From the NCBI GenBank assembly GCA_963675365.2, contig CAXXVA010000003.1:248001-312000 (forward strand): 64,000 bases of DNA. The letters run 5' to 3'. The notes under the pieces were generated by a model that was not told where the DNA came from, ran no database searches, and worked only from the letters and a program-made list of their open reading frames with translations. Each line of letters starts with the position of its first letter. Positions within the stretch are counted from its first letter, which is position 1. Position numbers and translations under genes: made by a program. This document shows, piece by piece, positions 1 through 7,784 of this stretch. This DNA comes from CAXXOK01 sp963675365. Lineage in GTDB: Bacteria > Bacillota > Clostridia > Christensenellales > Aristaeellaceae.

Positions 1-99
1 TTGTCCGATCTGCAAGGCGTCCCGCGCGGTAAACGAACGGAAACGCAGGGTGGTTTCCTCATCCGCAAGGGCCTGCAGTTGCACCGGGTTTTGTGTCAT
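1..99 (-). CDS. UPF0303-like (HbpS/GlcG-fold) protein, N-terminal part
   Basis: Only the first 33 codons are inside the window; the gene continues past the left edge. The start is an ATG with a CGGAGG ribosome site 6-7 bases upstream. The visible N-terminus has the pattern 'L..DEETTLRFRSFTARDALQIG', which resembles the start of UPF0303 proteins, a small family related to the GlcG/HbpS heme-binding fold whose function is poorly known. It is divergent from the importer 1 operon and has its own promoter at 130-158. The assignment rests on a short stretch and is tentative. Confidence 0.5.
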   Translation of the reverse strand, partial: MTQNPVQLQALADEETTLRFRSFTARDALQIGQ

Positions 100-129
100 A
101 CGAACCTCCGAACGCGTTTGATATCGCCA

Positions 130-158
130 ATTATACCCTATGAAGTTGCAAACTGCAA
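130..158 (-). promoter_or_regulatory. Sigma-A-type promoter of the UPF0303-like gene
   Basis: On the minus strand TTGCAG (153-158) and TATAAT (130-135) are separated by 17 bases, about 30 bases upstream of the start codon. The -10 box is perfect and the -35 box is partial. A 12-base palindrome, CGATAATTATCG (166-177), lies just upstream of the -35 box and could bind a regulator. Confidence 0.55.
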
Positions 159-320
159 GAATATTCGATAATTATCGCTTTCATTTGACAACATTCATTA
201 ACACTATAATATTCCGAGAAAAATGCCATTCTTTCCTATAAAAATAGAACACTTCAGTTCATTTGAAGATGTAAGGATTGGGCGAAATGTAAATATAAAA
301 GAAAATAACTCGCAATTTCA

Positions 321-349
321 TTGACACAAAAACAATAGAATGTTATAGT
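321..349 (+). promoter_or_regulatory. Strong promoter of the importer 1 operon
   Basis: A consensus -35 TTGACA (321-326), a 17-base spacer and TATAGT (344-349). It lies about 60 bases upstream of the binding-protein start, leaving a leader that contains a partial inverted repeat (about 353-383). A near-consensus promoter of this kind usually implies negative control; the repressor is not identified. Confidence 0.7.
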
Positions 350-407
350 AATCGATAGCAAACGGCAATCGCGTTGTCGAATATCATAATTCTGAGGAGG
401 CAAACAC

Positions 408-1703
408 ATGAAACATCGTTTCACTCACTGGCTATCCGCACTGGTCGTTATCATGCTGCTTGGCACTTGCTGCGCCGGCGCCGCAATGGCTGACGAAAGC
501 AATCTCGCAGGCACGATTACCATCACGTCCTGGAACTCGTCGTACACGGCGATCGTAGAGGGTGCAAAACAATTTATGGCAATGCATCCGGAAGCGACAA
601 TCAACGTGGAACAGGTATCCGACAATACCAAGCTGTATACGCAGCTCGCCACCAACACCGGCGTACCGGATATCATGCAGTTCCAAAACCGCGACATGAA
701 AACTGCCCTGGCGAAATACCCCGGCGCGTTCTTGGATGTGTCGGATGTCATGGCGCCCAAGGCGGACGACATCGTACCCGCGGTTCTTCCGCTTTGCCAG
801 GACGGCGGCGTTTACTACGCGATTCCCTGGGATATCGCGCCTGCAATGATGTTCTACCGCACGGATATCTTTGCGGACAACGGCATTGACGCCAGCACGA
901 TCTCCACCTGGGACGATCTGCTGGAAGCCGGCAAAATCATCAACGAAAACACCGACGGCAAAACCAAGATTTTCGGCTTTGACTACAACGGCGCCAGCAG
1001 CTTTGATATGCCGCTGATCCTGTTCTATGAGCAGGGCGGCTCGTTCTTCGATGCGGACGGCAACGTGAATTTCAACAGCGAAGCAACGCGCAACGCGTTC
1101 CTGACTGTGAAGAAGTTTGTGGATGCAGGCGTAAGCCTGAACCTGCCCAACGAATGGACCGATCGTATTACCGCCCTGGCGAACGACCAGCTCTGCGCCG
1201 TGCCTTACGGCGTGTGGTTTGCCGGCACGCTGCAGGAAAACCTTGCCGATCAGGCTGGTATGTGGGGCGTAATGGCTCTGCCGGCGCTGGTGGAAGACGG
1301 CCCCAACCAGGCCAATTCCGGCGGTTCCGTTGTGATGATCTCCTCCAAAACCGAGTATCCCGAACTGTGCAAAGCGTTCCTGGATTGGTTCCTGCTTCAG
1401 GATGAAGGCTGCGCAATCAACATGAGCGTATCCACGCTGTTTGGGTCCTACATTCCCGCGTATTCCGATCCCTCCTACACGGCGGTGGATGATTACTTCG
1501 GCATCTCGGTCGCGCAGTTCGCCACGCAGGTCTGCTCCGAGATCCCCGAGCTTCCCTTCCCCGCGTATTTCACGGATATCGGCCTGGTTTTCCAGAACGA
1601 AGCCATCGGCCAGTACTTTATCGACGGCGGCGATCTGGAGACGGTGTTGAACGATGCGACCGCTACGGCACAGAACCAATTGGATTTCCTTAAGAGCGAA
1701 TAA
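408..1703 (+). CDS. ABC importer 1, extracellular sugar-binding protein (SBP family 1)
   Basis: A 431-residue periplasmic-binding-type protein that should capture a sugar or oligosaccharide and deliver it to the two permeases encoded next. Residues 1-28 form a signal peptide (basic start, hydrophobic core) ending in AMA before D29, a type I signal peptidase site. The cysteines at 21-22 do not form a lipobox, so the protein does not look lipid-anchored. The mature part has the usual features of family 1 binding proteins (ITITSW near the start, PDIMQ, a late DWFLLQDEG helix). The start has a GAGGAGG site 7 bases upstream. A 17-bp hairpin follows the stop. The adjacent GH1 gene suggests a beta-glucoside ligand, by inference. 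Confidence 0.88.
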   Translation: MKHRFTHWLSALVVIMLLGTCCAGAAMADESNLAGTITITSWNSSYTAIVEGAKQFMAMHPEATINVEQVSDNTKLYTQLATNTGVPDIMQFQNRDMKTALAKYPGAFLDVSDVMAPKADDIVPAVLPLCQDGGVYYAIPWDIAPAMMFYRTDIFADNGIDASTISTWDDLLEAGKIINENTDGKTKIFGFDYNGASSFDMPLILFYEQGGSFFDADGNVNFNSEATRNAFLTVKKFVDAGVSLNLPNEWTDRITALANDQLCAVPYGVWFAGTLQENLADQAGMWGVMALPALVEDGPNQANSGGSVVMISSKTEYPELCKAFLDWFLLQDEGCAINMSVSTLFGSYIPAYSDPSYTAVDDYFGISVAQFATQVCSEIPELPFPAYFTDIGLVFQNEAIGQYFIDGGDLETVLNDATATAQNQLDFLKSE

Positions 1704-1720
1704 CACTTCGTTCCGCATCG

Positions 1721-1758
1721 GAAGGACTGTTGCCCCCGAGAGGGGGCAACAGTCCTTC
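1721..1758 (+). promoter_or_regulatory. Binding protein-permease intergenic hairpin 1
   Basis: A perfect 17-bp inverted repeat (1721-1737 and 1742-1758) with a four-base GAGA loop sits between the binding-protein and first permease genes. No T-tract follows, so it is more likely an RNA-stabilising or processing element than a terminator. Hairpins after a binding-protein gene, as in malE-malF, typically raise its mRNA level relative to the membrane subunits. Confidence 0.7.
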
Positions 1759-1790
1759 TGGCGGCGGGAGCGCAGGGAGAGGGAGCGCCC

Positions 1791-2651
1791 ATGAATTATC
1801 AAAGGAAACTTAAGGTGACCCCCTGGATGTTTATCGCCCCATTTCTGGTGGTCTTTATTCTTTTTTCCATTTATCCGATTTTGTATTCCGTTGTGCTGAG
1901 CTTTGGCAGCTACAAAGGCAATGTAATCAAGCTGAGCGGTTTGCGCAATTACCGCTTTTTATTATCCGATAAGAATTTTGCGCTTTCTCTAATCAATACG
2001 TTTAAAATCGGAATCATACAGGTTCCGCTGATGATTATGCTGGCGCTGGGGCTGGCGGTTTTTTTAAACTCGAAAATCATTCGTGGCAAAGGGTTTTTCC
2101 GGATGGCGGTTTTTATGCCGGTGCTGATTGACGCGGTAAGCTATTCGGTAATCTTTTCCATGCTGTTTAACGATAACGGTTTTATCAATAACGCGATCGC
2201 CATGATGGGGGGCACCAAGCTGACCTGGTACACCAGCAGCTGGCTGGCGACGATGATGATCGTCTTTGCGCAGACCTGGAAATGGACGGGCTACAATACG
2301 GTCATCATTTTAGCGGGATTGCAGAACATACCGGCGGAATTGTACGAGGCCGCTTCAATCGACGGTGCGTCGCGCTTTAAGCAATTCACGAAAATAACAA
2401 TCCCGCAATTGAAAAATATCCTGATTCTGGTGATGGTCACCTCCATCAACGGCGCCGTGCAGATGTTTACGGAACCCAACATCATCACGCACGGCGGCCC
2501 GACCAACAGCACGCTGACCTCTATGCTGTACCTGTACAATATCGGGTTTAAAAACTTCAATTTCGGCGTGGCCTGCGCGGGCTCCTATGTAATCGTCTTT
2601 ATCGTCGTCATCCTGACGGTGATCCAGCTTCGGGCGGGGAGGGAACGATAA
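1791..2651 (+). CDS. ABC importer 1, permease subunit (MalF/UgpA type)
   Basis: A 286-residue inner-membrane permease of the CUT1 class. About six hydrophobic segments are visible, beginning at residues 13-33. The cytoplasmic EAA loop reads YEAASIDGAS near residue 188, the contact point for the ATPase. It is the first of a permease pair and ends one base before the second permease, so the two are translationally coupled. The start is preceded by a purine-rich GAGGGAG site. No ATPase gene follows. The substrate is probably the same beta-linked oligosaccharide handled by the downstream GH1 enzyme; that is inferred from context only. Confidence 0.88.
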   Translation: MNYQRKLKVTPWMFIAPFLVVFILFSIYPILYSVVLSFGSYKGNVIKLSGLRNYRFLLSDKNFALSLINTFKIGIIQVPLMIMLALGLAVFLNSKIIRGKGFFRMAVFMPVLIDAVSYSVIFSMLFNDNGFINNAIAMMGGTKLTWYTSSWLATMMIVFAQTWKWTGYNTVIILAGLQNIPAELYEAASIDGASRFKQFTKITIPQLKNILILVMVTSINGAVQMFTEPNIITHGGPTNSTLTSMLYLYNIGFKNFNFGVACAGSYVIVFIVVILTVIQLRAGRER

Positions 2652-2652
2652 G

Positions 2653-3480
2653 ATGCGTAAAAATTCGCTTCCCAAGCTGTTCCTTTACGCCGCGCTCATC
2701 CTCGCGGTCATCACCGCGCTGTTCCCGTATTTATGGACGTTTCTGGCGGCGACCCATACCAACTCGCAGGTGTTTAATTTCAGCTATACCTTCCGTCTGG
2801 GTACGAATATCGTGCAGAATTACAGCGACCTGCTGGCGCGGATTCCGCTGTGGAGCAACCTGTATAGTTCCATGTTTATCGCGGTGGTCTATACCGTGAT
2901 CATTTTGCTGATCGACGCCATGGCCGGTTATGGATTTTCACAGTTCCGGTTCAAGGGCCGCGATACGATCTTTACCATCTGTCTGGCGGGCATGCTGATT
3001 CCCGTGCAGGTCGTCATGGTCCCGCTGTATATCCAGTTTTCGGGCATGCAGCTGGTCGACACCTACTGGTCCGTGATCCTGTCGGGGCTGACCGGGGCGT
3101 TCGGCGTATTTCTGATGCGGCAATCCTTGCTGAGCTTTCCCAAGGAGCTGATCGAGGCGGCCCGCATCGACGGATCCTCCGAAACCTATATCTTTTTCAG
3201 CATCGTTTTGCCCACCATGCGCCCGGCGCTGACCAGCCTCGGCATTCTGTCATTCGTGAACCAATGGGGCAATTACTACGTTCCGCTGGTCATGCTCAAC
3301 TCAAGCAAACACTATACGATGCCGCTGGCGATGTCCATTCTGGCACAGCCGAATTTTGATATCAATTACGGAGCGCTGCTGCTAGGCGCGTGTATCGCCG
3401 TTTTGCCGATTATGATCCTGTTTTTAATCTTCCAGCGCAATTTCATCGACGGCATGCTGTCGGGCGCCGTGAAAGGATAA
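2653..3480 (+). CDS. ABC importer 1, permease subunit (MalG type)
   Basis: A 275-residue second permease of the carbohydrate importer. It begins one base after the stop of the first permease, with the ribosome site (GGGAGGG) inside the end of that gene. It has a hydrophobic N-terminal helix at about residues 10-30, several further membrane segments, and the EAA loop IEAARIDGSS. The C-terminus ends in GMLSGAVKG, the usual end of MalG-type subunits. A gap of 43 bases leads to the GH1 gene in the same direction, so binding protein, permeases, GH1 and isomerase probably form one transcript. Confidence 0.88.
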   Translation: MRKNSLPKLFLYAALILAVITALFPYLWTFLAATHTNSQVFNFSYTFRLGTNIVQNYSDLLARIPLWSNLYSSMFIAVVYTVIILLIDAMAGYGFSQFRFKGRDTIFTICLAGMLIPVQVVMVPLYIQFSGMQLVDTYWSVILSGLTGAFGVFLMRQSLLSFPKELIEAARIDGSSETYIFFSIVLPTMRPALTSLGILSFVNQWGNYYVPLVMLNSSKHYTMPLAMSILAQPNFDINYGALLLGACIAVLPIMILFLIFQRNFIDGMLSGAVKG

Positions 3481-3523
3481 CGGGCAATACGGGCTCCAGA
3501 ATGAACCGGAAAGGAAGATCGCC

Positions 3524-4879
3524 ATGGGATTTAAAAAGGGATTTGCCTGGGGCGCTGCGACGGCCTCGTACCAAAACGAAGGCGCTGCGTTTGAAGACGG
3601 GAAAGGCTTGTCCATTTGGGATGTTTTTACGCATCAGCCGGGCCGCGTAGCGGACGGGACAAACGGGGACGTTGCCAGCGATCAATACCATCGTTTCCAA
3701 GAGGATACGGACATCATGCGCCGGCTGAAGATGAACGCGTACCGGTTTTCGCTGAGCTGGCCCCGCATTATGCCCGACGGAATCGGGAAAGTGAATGCAA
3801 AAGGCCTGGAGTTCTACGACCGCCTGGTAGACGATCTTCTGGGAAAAAATATCACTCCGTATATCACGCTGTTCCATTGGGATCTTCCGTACGCACTGTT
3901 TCTGCGCGGCGGATGGTTGAACCCGGAGATGCCCAAATGGTTTTCCGAGTATACGTCCGTCGTGATTGACCGCCTGTCCGACCGTGTAAACCATTGGATC
4001 ACGCAAAACGAGCCGCAGTGCTTCATCAGCTCCGGTTTGGAAAGCGGTATTCACGCGCCGGGACTGAAAATGAATAAACGCGACGTGCTGCAGGCCGCCC
4101 ATATCGCGCTGCTTTCCCACGGGCATGCCGTCACGGCGATTAAAGACCGCGCCAGGCAGAAACCGGTGATCGGATACGCGCCCGCGTCCTGGTGGCTCTG
4201 GTCTCCCATTACGGATGACGCCGCCGATATTGAAGCCTGCCGCAAACAAACCTTCAACGCCAAGGAAGACCAGGCCGGCGGAACGGCGTGGTGGCTGGAT
4301 CCTGTGTTTCTGGGGCAGTATCCGCAGGACGCGATGGAAACAGTAAGGGAATTTATGCCGTCCATCGGGTCCGACGATATGCGCGTGATCTCCCAGCCGA
4401 TCGATTTTGCAGGCATGAACGTTTACCAGACCTATCTGGGCAAAGCGGGCAAAAACGGCACGTGCGAAACGGTAGACCGTACGCCGGGGCATGACCGGAC
4501 GGCGTACCCCTGGCCCGTTACGCCGCAAGCCTTGTACTGGGGCCCGAAATTCTACAGTGAGCGCTACCATACGCAGATCGTCGTCACGGAAAACGGGCTG
4601 TCCAACGAGGATTGGGTGCATCTGGACGGCATGGTGCACGACCCGCAGCGGATTGATTTTACGACGCGCTACCTCCGCGAGCTTCGCCGCGCGGCGGACG
4701 ACGGGGTAGACGTTGGCGGATATTTCCATTGGACGCTAACCGATAATTTTGAATGGGCCACCGGATACAGCAATCGCTTCGGGCTTGTGTATGTGGACTT
4801 TGCTACGCAGAAGAGAACGATCAAGGATTCCGGGTTCTGGTACGGCAACGTGATCGCAACGAACGGAAACGACCTGTAA
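3524..4879 (+). CDS. GH1 family beta-glucosidase / 6-phospho-beta-glucosidase-like
   Basis: A 451-residue glycoside hydrolase family 1 TIM barrel, the normal length for the family. The acid/base glutamate is E163 in TQNEP (TLNEP in most members) and the nucleophile is E356 in VTENG. The N-terminal FAWGAATASYQ.EG motif and the late FEWATGYSNRFGLVYVD segment are also typical. There is no signal peptide, so it acts in the cytoplasm on imported beta-glucosides or beta-galactosides. Because the partner transporter is an ABC system and not a PTS, an unphosphorylated substrate is more likely. The start has an AAGGAAG site. The conserved N-terminal Q is followed by NEG instead of IEG, a small departure that might affect specificity. 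Confidence 0.9.
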   Translation: MGFKKGFAWGAATASYQNEGAAFEDGKGLSIWDVFTHQPGRVADGTNGDVASDQYHRFQEDTDIMRRLKMNAYRFSLSWPRIMPDGIGKVNAKGLEFYDRLVDDLLGKNITPYITLFHWDLPYALFLRGGWLNPEMPKWFSEYTSVVIDRLSDRVNHWITQNEPQCFISSGLESGIHAPGLKMNKRDVLQAAHIALLSHGHAVTAIKDRARQKPVIGYAPASWWLWSPITDDAADIEACRKQTFNAKEDQAGGTAWWLDPVFLGQYPQDAMETVREFMPSIGSDDMRVISQPIDFAGMNVYQTYLGKAGKNGTCETVDRTPGHDRTAYPWPVTPQALYWGPKFYSERYHTQIVVTENGLSNEDWVHLDGMVHDPQRIDFTTRYLRELRRAADDGVDVGGYFHWTLTDNFEWATGYSNRFGLVYVDFATQKRTIKDSGFWYGNVIATNGNDL

Positions 4880-4888
4880 GGAGTGCCT

Positions 4889-5719
4889 ATGCGTTTAGGA
4901 GCCAATTTCGATGATAAATTCACCACCGAGGAAGAATGGGATCTGAAAATCAAGGATCTGGGCGTGGAAGTGCTCATGTCGGCGGTGACGGCGGATACGG
5001 ACGATGCAACCGTGGACCGGTACATCCGGTGGGTCGGCCGCACAGGGCTGGAAATTGCCGAAGTCGGGGTCTGGAATAACACGGTAAGCCCGGATGAAGC
5101 GCAGCGCAAGGCGGCCATTGCCAAGGCACAAAAAGCGCTGGCGCTGGCGGACCGTATGCACGCTATCTGCTGCGTAAATATCTCCGGCGGGCGCGGTGAA
5201 CAATGGGACGGGTATGATGCCCGCAACTTCAGCCGGGATACGTATGATCTGGTCGTATTAACGATGCGTGAGATTATCGACGCTGTCAAGCCGCAGCATA
5301 CCTGCTATACGCTGGAACCCATGCCTTGGATGATCCCCAGCGGGCCCGAGGAATACCTGCAGTTGATCAAGGACGTCGACCGCGAAGCCTTTGCCGTGCA
5401 TATGGATTTTGCCAATATGATCAACGGATTGGACCGGTATCATGATCGGGAAGCGTTTCTGGACCGCTGCTTTACGCTCCTGGGCCCCTACATAAAGAGC
5501 GTGCATCTGAAGGATGTGAAACTGCAGCCGGGTCTGCCGTGCCTGATTGGGGAAGTGCCGCCAGGCCAGGGCGTGATCGATCTCAAAGGCGTGCTGCGGC
5601 GCATCGAGAGCCTGGGCAGAAACCTGCCCGTTTTCGTAGAGCATCTGCCGCGGTATGAGGACTATAAAGCGGCGCTTGCGACCGTGCGTACGCTCCGCAG
5701 CCAAATGAACGAGGGGTAA
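4889..5719 (+). CDS. Sugar phosphate isomerase/epimerase (xylose-isomerase-like TIM barrel)
   Basis: A 276-residue protein of the AP-endonuclease-2/xylose-isomerase-like TIM-barrel superfamily. Likely metal ligands are the glutamate in TLEPMPW, the aspartate in VHMDFANM, the histidine in SVHLKD and the glutamate in VEHLP. Members epimerise or isomerise ketoses and inosose-type compounds. I chose the ATG at 4889 because AAGGAG (4878-4883) is correctly spaced to it; the GTG at 4883 overlaps that site. It is the last gene of the importer 1 operon and would act on the sugar freed by the GH1 enzyme, but the exact reaction cannot be told from sequence. Confidence 0.75.
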   Translation: MRLGANFDDKFTTEEEWDLKIKDLGVEVLMSAVTADTDDATVDRYIRWVGRTGLEIAEVGVWNNTVSPDEAQRKAAIAKAQKALALADRMHAICCVNISGGRGEQWDGYDARNFSRDTYDLVVLTMREIIDAVKPQHTCYTLEPMPWMIPSGPEEYLQLIKDVDREAFAVHMDFANMINGLDRYHDREAFLDRCFTLLGPYIKSVHLKDVKLQPGLPCLIGEVPPGQGVIDLKGVLRRIESLGRNLPVFVEHLPRYEDYKAALATVRTLRSQMNEG

Positions 5720-5749
5720 CGGCGGAAGCGGTACCAACGGATGCAAACA

Positions 5750-5772
5750 GCCGCCGCCCGGTGGGCAGCGGC
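5750..5772 (-). terminator. GC-rich hairpin between converging genes
   Basis: An inverted repeat of 10-base arms with one mismatch (5750-5759 and 5763-5772) and a 3-base loop lies between the end of the importer 1 operon and the end of the DeoR gene. On the minus strand it is followed only by TGTTTG, a weak T-run, so it would be an imperfect terminator for either transcript. Confidence 0.3.
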
Positions 5773-5805
5773 CGCAGGAGACGATTAACGAAAGAAAGGT
5801 GGAAT

Positions 5806-6609
5806 TTACAGGGTGATGAAATCAATGTTGTCCTTTTGCTCGTGCAGATAGGTGGCGATCTTGGGACTGGCTTTTTTATCCGTGATCAGCTGATCGATAT
5901 CGTCGATCGAGGCGAAGTCTACAAAGCTGATGCGGCCGAATTTACTGCTGTCGCACAGTACGATTCGTTCAGCGGCACACCGGATCAGCGCTTTTTTCAC
6001 TTCGGCCTGGTTGATATCCGGCGTCGTAAACCCTTTTTCCACCGAAAACGCATTGGCTCCCAGAAACGCTTTGTCAACGTTGAGCGACTGCAGGGAGGAA
6101 ATCGCAATCGGGCCAACCGCACAGTCCAGCCCGTGGCGGAGGATGCCGCCGATCATAATGATGGTGACCAGCGAGTTTTGTTCCAGGTACATGGCGATAC
6201 GGATATCGTTGGTTAAAACGGTCAGGGTTTTGCGGTCGCTCAGGCATTTGGCAAGTTCCATCATCGTCGTTCCGGCGTCCAGCGCGATGGTATCGCCATC
6301 TTCGACCAGCGTAGCCGCGTAAGCCGCCAGCTTCCGTTTTTCCTCGATATTTTCCACGTTTTTATCCATCGTCGACGGCTCGAACGTGGCTTTCCCAAGC
6401 GGAATGGCACCCCCGTGCGTACGTTTCAGCTTTCCGTTTTTCTCCAGATCCCGCAAATCATTGCGGATGGTAGCCGGAGAAACGGAGAACGTCTCGCATA
6501 ACTCCGAAACGCGGATTTTGGATTTTTCCTGCAGCAGGAGTAAGATCTGCGCATGCCGTTCCTCAGCGAAGAGTATGGGAGCATCCACGGATTTATTCAT
6601 TGTTGCCAT
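5806..6609 (-). CDS. DeoR/GlpR family transcriptional repressor
   Basis: A 267-residue sugar-responsive regulator. The N-terminal third contains the DeoR helix-turn-helix (VSELCETFSVSPATIRNDL), followed by the family's KRTHGGA wing. The C-terminal DeoR sensor domain shows LDAGTTMMELAKCL, the phosphosugar-binding region, and VGP...L...DKAFLG. DeoR proteins generally repress until a phosphorylated sugar intermediate binds. It is divergent from the 6741-10097 dehydrogenase operon and the two promoters overlap, so joint control and autorepression are likely. ATGs at 6609 and 6600 are both possible; the GAGAGG site is too close to the first and rather far from the second. Confidence 0.88.
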   Translation of the reverse strand: MATMNKSVDAPILFAEERHAQILLLLQEKSKIRVSELCETFSVSPATIRNDLRDLEKNGKLKRTHGGAIPLGKATFEPSTMDKNVENIEEKRKLAAYAATLVEDGDTIALDAGTTMMELAKCLSDRKTLTVLTNDIRIAMYLEQNSLVTIIMIGGILRHGLDCAVGPIAISSLQSLNVDKAFLGANAFSVEKGFTTPDINQAEVKKALIRCAAERIVLCDSSKFGRISFVDFASIDDIDQLITDKKASPKIATYLHEQKDNIDFITL

Positions 6610-6622
6610 ATCCTCTCATCTT

Positions 6623-6651
6623 TTGTCATTTCGTATTACTTATCATATACT
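6623..6651 (+). promoter_or_regulatory. Promoter of the Gfo/Idh-dehydrogenase operon
   Basis: TTGTCA (6623-6628), a 17-base spacer and TATACT (6646-6651) on the plus strand, about 90 bases before the first start codon. The leader holds a 10-base palindrome, CAACCGGTTG, at 6694-6703, a candidate operator for the adjacent DeoR protein. Confidence 0.6.
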
Positions 6652-6670
6652 TATTTTTCGTTCAGTTCAA
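6642..6670 (-). promoter_or_regulatory. Promoter of the deoR-type gene
   Basis: On the minus strand TTGAAC (6665-6670), a 17-base spacer and TATGAT (6642-6647). Its -10 box overlaps the -10 box of the divergent operon promoter (6646-6651), so polymerase or repressor binding on one should affect the other. Confidence 0.6.
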
Positions 6671-6693
6671 CACCTCTTGACGATTTTATCCAT

Positions 6694-6703
6694 CAACCGG
6701 TTG
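6694..6703. promoter_or_regulatory. Palindrome CAACCGGTTG, candidate operator
   Basis: A perfect 10-base palindrome in the leader between the DeoR-controlled promoter and the first gene of the operon. The position suits a downstream repressor site. The link to the DeoR protein is inferred from proximity only. Confidence 0.35.
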
Positions 6704-6740
6704 GTTGAGACACGATGCAAACAGAAAGGATCAGATAATC

Positions 6741-7784
6741 ATGGACGAGGTCAGGCTATTATTAATCGGAGCGGGCCGTGCCGGAATGATCCACGCTAAA
6801 AATTTCGCTACCCGCGTGCCGCATGCGCGTCTGGTGGCAGTCAGCGATATCAGCGAGACGAACGCCCGTGAGGCGGCCGCGGAAATCGGCGCCGGGTGCA
6901 AATGGTATACGGACTACAAGCAGGCAATGAAGTCTTCCGGCGCGGACGCGGTGATAGTCGTAACACCCACAAAGTATCACTGTGAGATTGTGCTGGCGGC
7001 GGCTGAGGCCGGCAAGCATATTCTGTGCGAAAAGCCCATGGCGATGACCCAAGAAGAATGCGCCAGGATGATCGCCGCATGTGAAACGCACCAGGTAAAG
7101 CTACAGATTGGTTTTATGCGGCGGTTTGACCGCAACTTCACACGGGCGCGCGAAATCATTCAAAGCGGCGCGATCGGCGAGGTTGTCAGCGTAAAATCTT
7201 TAACCCACGGGCCCAGCAAACCGCATGAGTGGATGTATGATATCGCCAAAAGCAATGGCCCGCTGGCGGAGGTCAACAGCCACGACATCGATACCCTGCG
7301 CTGGTTTACAGGCAGCGAGGTGAAAACTCTGCATGCGGTCGCGGGCAATTATCGCTGCCCGGATGCGCGGGAAGCATATCCCGACTTTTACGACACCGTT
7401 CTGATGGTCGCCCATATGGAAAACGGCATGCTCGGCTGTATCGACGGCGCGCAGGGGGTCCAATACGGCTACGACGCCCGTGTGGATATCCTGGGTACGA
7501 AAGGCCTGATTACAATCGGCGGTATGCAGAACGGGACAACCTTATGCTTTACACAGGCCAACGGCATGGCCGGCGACGCTGTGAAAAGCTGGACGAATCT
7601 GTTTGCCGACGCGTATATCGCGGAAGATATCAGCTTTGTTCACTGCATTTTACATCATACCGATCCGCAAGTCGGCGGACTGGACGGCATGATGGCGGTG
7701 GCCGTGGTACGGGCCGGCAATGAATCGATTCAAACTGGGGAAACCATAACGCTTCAAAGGGGGAATCAGAATGCTGGCCGCTAA
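6741..7784 (+). CDS. Gfo/Idh/MocA family oxidoreductase, inositol-dehydrogenase-like
   Basis: A 347-residue NAD(P)-dependent oxidoreductase. Residues 5-15 form the Rossmann glycine motif LLLIGAGRAGM, and the catalytic lysine is in CEKPMA. The region IGFMRRFDRNF followed by SHDIDTLRWF matches scyllo-/myo-inositol 2-dehydrogenase relatives, where the aspartate and histidine help catalysis. I placed the start at the ATG at 6741, which follows GAAAGGATC; upstream in-frame starts lack a site. It overlaps the next gene by 14 bases, indicating translational coupling. It probably oxidises a cyclitol or sugar, but the substrate is not resolved. Confidence 0.8.
   Translation: MDEVRLLLIGAGRAGMIHAKNFATRVPHARLVAVSDISETNAREAAAEIGAGCKWYTDYKQAMKSSGADAVIVVTPTKYHCEIVLAAAEAGKHILCEKPMAMTQEECARMIAACETHQVKLQIGFMRRFDRNFTRAREIIQSGAIGEVVSVKSLTHGPSKPHEWMYDIAKSNGPLAEVNSHDIDTLRWFTGSEVKTLHAVAGNYRCPDAREAYPDFYDTVLMVAHMENGMLGCIDGAQGVQYGYDARVDILGTKGLITIGGMQNGTTLCFTQANGMAGDAVKSWTNLFADAYIAEDISFVHCILHHTDPQVGGLDGMMAVAVVRAGNESIQTGETITLQRGNQNAGR

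Larger units (their letters stand above)
100..407. other. Divergent intergenic region, 308 bases
   Basis: AT-rich region between the UPF0303-like gene and importer 1. It holds one promoter in each direction (130-158 minus, 321-349 plus), the palindrome CGATAATTATCG at 166-177, and an imperfect inverted repeat built on TCGATAGCAAACG and CGCGTTGTCGA at about 353-383, just downstream of the importer promoter, where a repressor site would be expected. No gene is visible. Confidence 0.5.

Noticed and set aside
185..210. TTGACA...TATAAT on the plus strand upstream of importer 1
   Set aside because: The spacer is only 14 bases, too short for a functional promoter; the pair at 321-349 is better in spacing and position.
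450..480. Possible lipobox around the two cysteines of the importer 1 binding protein signal peptide
   Set aside because: The residues before the first cysteine are L-G-T, which does not fit the lipobox, and a better AMA type I site follows.
432..1802. Long open frame of 456 codons on the minus strand across the importer 1 binding-protein gene
   Set aside because: It is antisense to a gene with a signal peptide, ribosome site and family motifs. Its product is rich in R, H and G with no recognisable domain, as expected for GC-rich antisense frames.
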